DNA from: an uncultured Clostridia bacterium
Lineage (GTDB): Bacteria; Bacillota; Clostridia; TANB77; RGIG9151
NCBI GenBank assembly: GCA_934500865.1
Contig: CAKSUD010000053.1
Span: 1-12,020 of the forward strand
Length of the DNA: 12,020 bases
Direction: 5' to 3'
The first letter of the stretch is position 1; each line of letters starts with the position of its first letter. Shown piece after piece: positions 7,714 to 12,020 of this stretch. Under the pieces are notes generated by a model. The model saw only the letters and a program-made list of their open reading frames with translations, was not told where the DNA came from and made no database searches. The position numbers and the translations under genes were made by a program.

Positions 7714-7850
7714 TTTTTATTTTCTAGGAAAGTTCGAGCTATGAGTTAAAACTCTAACTTAGTACAAACCCAGTCTAATTAAAATTTAGCTGATGAAATC
7801 AGCGTTAAAAATTTTAATTAGTAGCTCGAACGACCGACAGAAAACAAAAG
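7714..7850 (-). other. Multi-branched stem structure in the jag-mnmE gap
   Basis: The 7627-7944 gap holds no credible gene. Its core folds on paper as a closing stem 7715-7725 with 7839-7849 (its one mismatch is A-C on plus but a G-U pair in minus-strand RNA), an internal loop, a perfect 9-bp stem 7732-7740 with 7823-7831, and then a junction. The junction carries a small hairpin 7743-7754 and a perfect 13-bp stem 7775-7787 with 7809-7821, topped by 7789-7794 with 7798-7803. With the terminator at 7654 this gives the jag transcript a long, heavily folded 3' region. It may be a 3'-UTR small RNA, a separate RNA gene or a repeat element; I recognise no known family. Confidence 0.6.
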
Positions 7851-7851
7851 T

Positions 7852-7932
7852 GTTTGTCTAAATCTTTGATTTAGCAACAAACAGTTTCACAGAGTGCAAA
7901 AAGTTCATTGATGTTGTTGACCGAAGGTCAAC
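7852..7932. other. Two hairpins between jag and the branched element
   Basis: The first hairpin pairs GTTTGT (7852-7857) with ACAAAC (7877-7882) and CTAAATC (7858-7864) with GATTTAG (7868-7874), with a 2-base bulge and a 3-base loop. The second pairs GTTGACC (7916-7922) with GGTCAAC (7926-7932) around a 3-base loop. Neither is followed by a T-run on the minus strand, so they are not simple terminators for jag. Confidence 0.6.
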
Positions 7933-7937
7933 ATGGC

Positions 7938-7960
7938 GTGGACTTTAGTCCACTTTTTTT
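7938..7960 (+). terminator. Terminator-like hairpin for plus-strand RNA, overlapping the jag stop
   Basis: GTGGAC (7938-7943) pairs with GTCCAC (7948-7953) and is followed on the plus strand by seven T. The minus-strand stop codon of jag lies in the loop, and the A-tract encodes part of the jag C-terminus. As a signal it only makes sense for RNA made from the plus strand through the 7660-7940 gap; no gene or strong promoter for such RNA is visible. It may be a chance product of Lys and Ile codons next to a palindrome. Confidence 0.4.
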
Positions 7961-8580
7961 ATTACAACTTTTCTAAAAGGTTCTGAACCAATACTTACAG
8001 TAGTAACCTTATTATCATCTTGTAGTGCTGTATGAATTATTCTTCTTTCATAAGGTGTCATTGGTTCTAAAGTAATGTTTTTACCATATTTTATAACATC
8101 TCTAGCCTTTTTATGTGCTAAAGCTGTTAATGTTTCTTTTCTTTTTTCTCTATAATTTTGAGCATCAATTTCTACTCTTTTATATTCTCCATTTTTATTT
8201 ATTATCACGTTAGTAAGTAATTGCAAGGCATCTAGTGTTTCACCTTTATATCCTATGATAAGTCCTAAATTTTCGCCTTCTAAATTTACTTTTAATGCAT
8301 CTGTTGTATCTTCCACATTGCTTTTAATATTTAATCCTAGGCATGAAGTAATATTGCTTATTACTTCATTTACTTTATCAGCCTTATTTTCTTCTACTGC
8401 CACTTCTTCTTTGACAGAAACTCTAACCAATGCCGGTTTTGCTCCTATTCCAAGTAAACCTTTTGTTGGCTCTTCAAGCACCTCTATTTCAACATTTTCT
8501 TCTGTTGTATTAAGTTCTTGTAATGCCATTTTTACTGCTTCATCAACTGTTTTACCTATCTTTTCAACAAAATTTGACAT
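7945..8580 (-). CDS. jag: RNA-binding protein Jag (KhpB/EloR family)
   Basis: A 211-residue protein with the standard three-part layout: a Jag-N domain (about 3-52, with the EVLEEPTKGLLGIGAKPA signature), a KH domain whose RNA-binding loop is IIGYKGETLDAL (GYKG at 110-113), and a C-terminal R3H domain with ERRIIHTAL (178-186). In other Bacillota this protein, with KhpA, binds RNA and influences cell elongation and division. It follows yidC by 14 bases, the usual order. ATG is preceded by AAGGGAGGAAA. The linker between Jag-N and KH is short and acidic. The stop codon lies in the loop of a palindrome. Confidence 0.95.
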   Translation of the reverse strand: MSNFVEKIGKTVDEAVKMALQELNTTEENVEIEVLEEPTKGLLGIGAKPALVRVSVKEEVAVEENKADKVNEVISNITSCLGLNIKSNVEDTTDALKVNLEGENLGLIIGYKGETLDALQLLTNVIINKNGEYKRVEIDAQNYREKRKETLTALAHKKARDVIKYGKNITLEPMTPYERRIIHTALQDDNKVTTVSIGSEPFRKVVIKKVD

Positions 8581-8594
8581 ATGGCTTTCCTCCC

Positions 8595-9398
8595 TTATTT
8601 ATCTATTACTTTACTTTCAGCATTAAGTTTTGTCATCATCCAAGTTTGTAACAATATTGTTATTGCAGTATTAACAAACCAATATAATCCCATACCTAAC
8701 GGCACTTTAAACGAAATGTATGTAATTAGTAAAGGCATCATTATCATCATATTTCTCTGCATAGCTTCAGCTTGTTCATTAGATGCATCCGCGCTCTTTG
8801 TTTGTTTCATGCTTATGTATGATGATAAGAATGTTGCTATACCAGACAATATAGGTATTATCCATGTAGCCCACATACTAATATTAGCAATACTAGGAAC
8901 TTGTCCTAAATCCAGTCCTAAGAAATCGGTTTTTATCAAGTCTTTTCTTTCATTTACTATATAATATAACTCTTTATATGTGCCCATATTAGCATATTTT
9001 TCAATAGCCTGGTCAACCTCTGCAGTCCTAATTTCAGGATACATAAATTTTACCGGTTGTGCTATCGCGAAAAACATTGCATATATGATTGGTATTTGAA
9101 TTAATAAAAGTAGACATCCCGAAAACGGATTCACTTTTTTATCTTGATATATTTTTTGCATTTCTTCTGCTAATTTTTGTTGATTGTCTTTATATTTTTC
9201 TTGTAATTTTAATAATACCGGTTGAATTTCTTGTGTCTTTTTCATTGTTCTTTGCTGTTTTAATGAAAGTGGTATTAATAATAACTTAATAAAAACTGTA
9301 AATAAAATGATTGCTAACCCATAATTTAAGGTTGCATCATACAACGACCTTAAAATCCATCCCATAGCTCTGGCTATGATATCCATTATTGCTCCCAT
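8595..9398 (-). CDS. yidC: Membrane protein insertase YidC/Oxa1 (SpoIIIJ type)
   Basis: A 267-residue insertase for membrane proteins, acting alone or with Sec. It is a short Gram-positive type lacking the large periplasmic domain of proteobacterial YidC, and it shows no lipobox signal peptide. Membrane segments appear at about 23-46, 94-115, 172-195 and, as a last pair, 216-255. The region between the first two (47-90) is the charged cytoplasmic coiled-coil loop. The groove residue that is Arg in Bacillus SpoIIIJ appears to be Lys38 here (TVFIKLLLIPLSLKQQ). The motif NPFSGCLLLLIQIPI is typical of the family. The first ATG has GGAGGTATTT before it; a second in-frame ATG four codons later has a weaker GGGAG site. 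It follows yidD by 14 bases. Confidence 0.96.
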   Translation of the reverse strand: MGAIMDIIARAMGWILRSLYDATLNYGLAIILFTVFIKLLLIPLSLKQQRTMKKTQEIQPVLLKLQEKYKDNQQKLAEEMQKIYQDKKVNPFSGCLLLLIQIPIIYAMFFAIAQPVKFMYPEIRTAEVDQAIEKYANMGTYKELYYIVNERKDLIKTDFLGLDLGQVPSIANISMWATWIIPILSGIATFLSSYISMKQTKSADASNEQAEAMQRNMMIMMPLLITYISFKVPLGMGLYWFVNTAITILLQTWMMTKLNAESKVIDK

Positions 9399-9412
9399 AA
9401 ATACCTCCGAAA

Positions 9413-9625
9413 TTATTTTAACGGATCATCTCCGCCTTTCGCAAAAGGATTACAACGTAAAATTCTCCAAAAACCTTTAGCAAGCCCTTTTATCACACCG
9501 TACTTTTCTACGGCTTGTCTAGTATATTCCGAGCAAGTCGGATTATATATGCAACAACCTTCCCCTTTTAATGGAGAAAGATATTTTTGATAAAATCTAA
9601 TTGCTTTTAATACTAATTTTTTCAT
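9413..9625 (-). CDS. yidD: Membrane protein insertion efficiency factor YidD
   Basis: A 70-residue membrane-associated protein that assists YidC-dependent insertion. It carries the family's hallmark cysteines and core: YLSPLKGEGCCIYNPTCSEY (Cys24, Cys25, Cys31) and GFWRILRCNPFAKGG with Cys58, ending in a short tail after DDP. The N-terminus is an amphipathic, basic helix expected to sit on the inner leaflet. Its ribosome site AAAGGAAAT lies inside the end of rnpA, and the two genes overlap by 29 bases in different frames, which suggests coupled translation. Confidence 0.96.
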   Translation of the reverse strand: MKKLVLKAIRFYQKYLSPLKGEGCCIYNPTCSEYTRQAVEKYGVIKGLAKGFWRILRCNPFAKGGDDPLK

Positions 9626-9959
9626 TATTTATTTCCTTTTGTATCTTATGATATAAGTACTCTACTTCTTTTTTAATGTCTATATACTTTACATTGTCAG
9701 CAGAGACTTTATTTTTCCAAACAAAAACAAGGTCATACCCTTTATTAAATGAAATCGTAGTTAATCTGGCAGATTCTCTTATTATTCTTTTTATTCTGTT
9801 TCTTTCAACTGCTTTTCCGGCTTTTTTTCCAACAGCAAAACCGAAACGCAAAAGATTAAGTCTATTGGGGAAAAAATAAATAGCAAGATTATTACTATTA
9901 ACAAATTTCCCCTTACTTAATACTCTTTTAAATTCAAAGTTCTTTTTAATTGTTAACAT
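9597..9959 (-). CDS. rnpA: Ribonuclease P protein component
   Basis: A 120-residue basic protein that binds the RNase P RNA and helps cleave the 5' leader of precursor tRNAs. It begins MLTIKKNFEFKRVLSKGK, as is typical, and contains FGFAVGKKAGKAVERNRIKR, with the RNR signature at residues 53-55, followed by IIRESAR. I chose the ATG at 9957-9959, preceded by AAAGGAAAG. The frame extends upstream to 9998, but that would overlap rpmH and add 13 residues foreign to the family. It lies 29 bases after rpmH and overlaps the start of yidD. Confidence 0.96.
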   Translation of the reverse strand: MLTIKKNFEFKRVLSKGKFVNSNNLAIYFFPNRLNLLRFGFAVGKKAGKAVERNRIKRIIRESARLTTISFNKGYDLVFVWKNKVSADNVKYIDIKKEVEYLYHKIQKEINNEKISIKSN

Positions 9960-9988
9960 GTATATTTCTTTCCTTTTACTCGAACAAA

Positions 9989-9997
9989 TTATACACA
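9989..9997 (+). promoter_or_regulatory. Single DnaA-box match at the end of rpmH
   Basis: TTATACACA matches the DnaA-box consensus TTATNCACA at every position. It overlaps the rpmH stop codon. No cluster of further boxes and no AT-rich unwinding region stands out nearby, so it does not by itself mark an origin and may be chance in AT-rich DNA. Confidence 0.3.
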
Positions 9998-10123
9998 AAG
10001 AACCGCTCTTCCCTTTGCTCTTCTGTTCTTTAATACTCTTCTTCCTGCTGCTGTTTCCATTCTAGAACGGAATCCATGAACTTTTTTCATTTTTCTGTTA
10101 TTTGGTTGAAATGTTCTTTTCAT
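9989..10123 (-). CDS. rpmH: Ribosomal protein bL34
   Basis: A 44-residue, highly basic protein of the large ribosomal subunit. The sequence is MKRTFQPNNRKMKKVHGFRS, then RMETAAGRRVLKNRRAKGR, the full conserved body of bL34. The C-terminal end AVLCV is unusual, since most homologues end in something like KVLSA; the last residues are known to be variable. AGGTG lies 5 bases before the ATG. A consensus promoter starts the gene, and it heads the rpmH-rnpA-yidD-yidC-jag operon. Confidence 0.97.
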   Translation of the reverse strand: MKRTFQPNNRKMKKVHGFRSRMETAAGRRVLKNRRAKGRAVLCV

Positions 10124-10160
10124 TTTTACACCTACTTCCTTTTATAAGAATACCTGTTAC

Positions 10161-10189
10161 ATTGTATAACATAATATTCAAACTGTCAA
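10161..10189 (-). promoter_or_regulatory. Strong sigma-A promoter of rpmH operon
   Basis: On the minus strand, TTGACA (10184-10189) is followed after exactly 17 bases by TACAAT (10161-10166), matching the consensus at all six -35 positions and five of six -10 positions. Transcription should start near 10154, leaving a leader of about 30 bases before rpmH. This fits the high expression expected for a ribosomal protein operon. Confidence 0.9.
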
Positions 10190-10224
10190 TAGTAAAATAA
10201 GCTTTTGATTTATTATTAAACTTA

Positions 10225-10830
10225 TTATGTAGTTATGTTGTCTGCAATTTTATTATACTTACTTTCGCCTATTCCAGATACTTTTTTCAATTCTTCTGTG
10301 TTGCCAAATGTTCCATTTTCTTCACGATATTTAATTATCTTTTCTGCTGTTGAATCTCCGATTCCAGAAAGTGTTTTTAATTGTTCCTTTGATGCTGTGT
10401 TTATATTTACTTTTCCCGAATCTGAATTGTTATTAGATATATTAATACTTTTTGACACAATTGCTTTTTTCTTTTTTATTTCAACTTCTTTTTTGGGAAT
10501 TGTTATCTTTAATGCATCCGATAAAATATATGCTAAATTAACTTCTGACAAGTCAGCTTTTTCTGTTGTGCCACCAGCTATAATTATGGCATCATTGACT
10601 CTTGAACCTTCTGGCAAAGAATATAATCCCGGATAATTTACTTCTCCGCCAACATCAACATATATCATTTTTATTTCTATTTTTTCTTCCGTTTCTACAA
10701 AATTTTCATTCTCTATATCTTGAATTATTTCATTTTTTTTATTATTAATATAAAGTAAGTTATAAATTAATGCCGATAGTAAAAATGTAGTTGAAATTAT
10801 GAATATTATTGTTTTCTTGGTTATTTTCAC
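10225..10830 (-). CDS. comEA: ComEA-like DNA-binding competence protein
   Basis: A 201-residue protein anchored by one N-terminal membrane segment (about 7-28). It then has an SLBB-type domain starting near residue 55 (VDVGGEVNYPGLYSLPEGSR), a lysine-rich and asparagine/serine-rich linker, and a C-terminal helix-hairpin-helix pair from about 139: GKVNINTASKEQL, LSGIGDSTAEKIIKYR and VSGIGESKYNKI. In ComEA this pair binds incoming double-stranded DNA outside the membrane during transformation. I chose GTG at 10828-10830, with AAGGAAG 7 bases upstream. The longer reading from TTG at 10879-10881 would begin in the promoter itself. No comEC is visible nearby. It ends 35 bases before the rpmH promoter with no clear terminator. 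An SLBB/HhH protein used in something other than competence is possible. Confidence 0.88.
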   Translation of the reverse strand: MKITKKTIIFIISTTFLLSALIYNLLYINNKKNEIIQDIENENFVETEEKIEIKMIYVDVGGEVNYPGLYSLPEGSRVNDAIIIAGGTTEKADLSEVNLAYILSDALKITIPKKEVEIKKKKAIVSKSINISNNNSDSGKVNINTASKEQLKTLSGIGDSTAEKIIKYREENGTFGNTEELKKVSGIGESKYNKIADNITT

Positions 10831-10852
10831 TTTTCCACTTCCTTCCAAGAAA

Positions 10853-10881
10853 AATATAACTTGTTTTACATTTTTTGTCAA
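10853..10881 (-). promoter_or_regulatory. Sigma-A promoter of comEA-like gene
   Basis: On the minus strand TTGACA (10876-10881) and TATATT (10853-10858) are 17 bases apart. Transcription would start near 10846, giving a very short leader that begins at the ribosome site for the GTG at 10830. This supports the GTG start and basal vegetative transcription of this gene. Confidence 0.8.
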
Positions 10882-10908
10882 TGTTTTTTTGTTAATAGGG
10901 GGGTTTTT

Positions 10909-12020
10909 ATGAAGAAATTACTTTTGTTATTTTTTTCGTTATTTTTGATAAATATTAGTTTTGCTGCAACACCAAACTTTGATGTATACTGCAATTCAGC
11001 CATTTTGATTGATGCTAGAACAGGTAATGTTTTATATGAGAAAAATTCAAATCAGCAAGCCTATCCTGCCAGTACAACTAAAATTTTAACAGCATATATA
11101 GCTTTAACTCAAATTGGTGATATAAATACAGAAATAATTCCTACAAAAAATGCAGTTATGTCAGTGCCTGTTGGTAGTTCACTTGCTTATTTTTCTGAAA
11201 ACGAAAAACTTACGCTAGAACAAATACTTTTTGGTTTATTACTCCCTTCTGGAAATGACGCAGCTAATATAATTGCTGAGTATGTTTCTGGTTCTAATTC
11301 GAATTTTGCTGAATTGATGAATGTAACAGCTGAAAAGTTAGGTGCCACCAATTCACACTTTGTAAATCCTAGTGGATGGCATGATAATGAGCATTATACT
11401 ACTGCTGCTGATTTAGCTAAAATAGCATATAATGCAATGAAAATTCCAAAATTTAAAGAAATCGTATCTCAAACAAGATACGTTATGCCGGAAACTAACG
11501 TTTCAAAAGTAAAAAGAACTTTTATAAATACTAATAAGCTACTATCTTCTGGAGAATATTACTACGAAGCAGCAACAGGTATAAAAACAGGATACACTTC
11601 TCAATCAGGTAATTGTCTAGTGGCGTCTGCTTCAAAAGATGGAGTTGAATTAATCTCTGTTGCAATGGGAGGAAACACTGTTCCTGTCGGAAAATCAGCT
11701 GTTTATCTTGATACAATTAATTTATTGAATTTTGGATTTGAAAACTATCATAATAACCAATTAGTAGCACAAAGTAATTTAATTACAACAATAACGCCTA
11801 AGAAAGCCGGCAAAAAAACTTTGGATATAGTAACAGATTCTTCAATAAATGTATTGGTTGAAAACGGGGATACACCTGTGTTTGATAGAATTATTTCTTT
11901 AAACGAAAAGATTGTTGCACCTATAAAAAAGGGTGATGTTTTAGGTACTCTAACATATACCCAAAATGATGAAGTGGTTGGAATCGTTAATTTGGTTGCA
12001 AAAACAGATATTGAAAAAGA
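10909..12020 (+). CDS. D-alanyl-D-alanine carboxypeptidase, DacF/PBP5 type (3' end outside window)
   Basis: A serine-type penicillin-binding protein that trims the terminal D-Ala from peptidoglycan stem pentapeptides outside the membrane. 370 codons are visible. A signal peptide covers about residues 1-20 (KK, then a Leu/Phe-rich core, then SFAA). The three active-site motifs are present: STTK (Ser55 to Lys58), SGN (114-116) and KTG (226-228). A conserved NPSGWHD-HYTTAADLA stretch follows SGN, where homologues usually have NPHGLHD. A beta-rich PBP5 C-terminal domain starts near 285, and a membrane anchor probably lies beyond the edge. ATG follows GGGGGG. It diverges from the comEA-like gene with 78 bases between starts. 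A weak promoter is possible (TTTCCA at 10832, TATAAC at 10855), overlapping the comEA promoter region. Family assignment is secure; dacF versus dacA is not. Confidence 0.93.
   Translation, partial: MKKLLLLFFSLFLINISFAATPNFDVYCNSAILIDARTGNVLYEKNSNQQAYPASTTKILTAYIALTQIGDINTEIIPTKNAVMSVPVGSSLAYFSENEKLTLEQILFGLLLPSGNDAANIIAEYVSGSNSNFAELMNVTAEKLGATNSHFVNPSGWHDNEHYTTAADLAKIAYNAMKIPKFKEIVSQTRYVMPETNVSKVKRTFINTNKLLSSGEYYYEAATGIKTGYTSQSGNCLVASASKDGVELISVAMGGNTVPVGKSAVYLDTINLLNFGFENYHNNQLVAQSNLITTITPKKAGKKTLDIVTDSSINVLVENGDTPVFDRIISLNEKIVAPIKKGDVLGTLTYTQNDEVVGIVNLVAKTDIEK

Noticed and set aside
8581..8964. Plus-strand open frame across yidC
   Set aside because: It lies wholly opposite yidC; the hydrophobic look arises from the complement of membrane-protein codons.
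9960..9998. Longer rnpA start at 9998
   Set aside because: It would overlap the end of rpmH, adds 13 residues unlike the family, and the ATG at 9959 has its own ribosome site.
10196..10226. Terminator after the comEA-like gene
   Set aside because: The only inverted repeat there is a 6-bp AT-rich stem with a loop of about 18 bases and no T-run.
11531..11716. Minus-strand 61-codon frame inside the carboxypeptidase
   Set aside because: It overlaps the KTG region of an intact gene and shows no family features.

Overview
The window is AT-rich DNA from a low-GC Bacillota, most likely a member of the Clostridia. The evidence is the gene order rpmH-rnpA-yidD-yidC-jag-mnmE-mnmG-rsmG-parA-parB, purine-rich Shine-Dalgarno sites before almost every gene, a YidC without a lipoprotein signal, a DUF4446 gene directly after parB, and Bacillus-type parS sites. 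No species can be named from the sequence alone.

Layout. The minus strand carries a nearly continuous set of genes read from right to left: comEA-like (own promoter), rpmH (strong promoter), rnpA, yidD, yidC, jag, a 318-base structured gap with a terminator, mnmE, mnmG, rsmG, a 355-base gap with a large inverted-repeat element, parA, parB, DUF4446, and an HD-domain dGTPase-like gene cut by the left edge. On the plus strand only one gene is credible: a D-Ala-D-Ala carboxypeptidase (DacF/PBP5 type) diverging from comEA and cut by the right edge.

How the genes work together. rpmH, rnpA, yidD, yidC and jag serve ribosome assembly, tRNA 5' maturation and membrane protein insertion. mnmE and mnmG jointly modify wobble uridine 34 of tRNAs, and rsmG methylates 16S rRNA. 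parA and parB act with at least four perfect parS palindromes (2504, 3384, 4071, 4276) and one near-perfect copy (7048) to segregate the replication origin. The window therefore lies close to oriC. However, dnaA, the usual neighbour of rpmH, is absent; comEA and the carboxypeptidase take its place, so the origin region appears rearranged.

The best candidates for undescribed biology are the two long non-coding structured stretches: a 217-base element with 26-bp near-perfect terminal inverted repeats between parA and rsmG, and a multi-branched stem system in the jag-mnmE gap. Both look like structured RNA or small non-autonomous repeat elements, and neither matches an RNA family that I recognise. 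The remaining genes are ordinary housekeeping genes.
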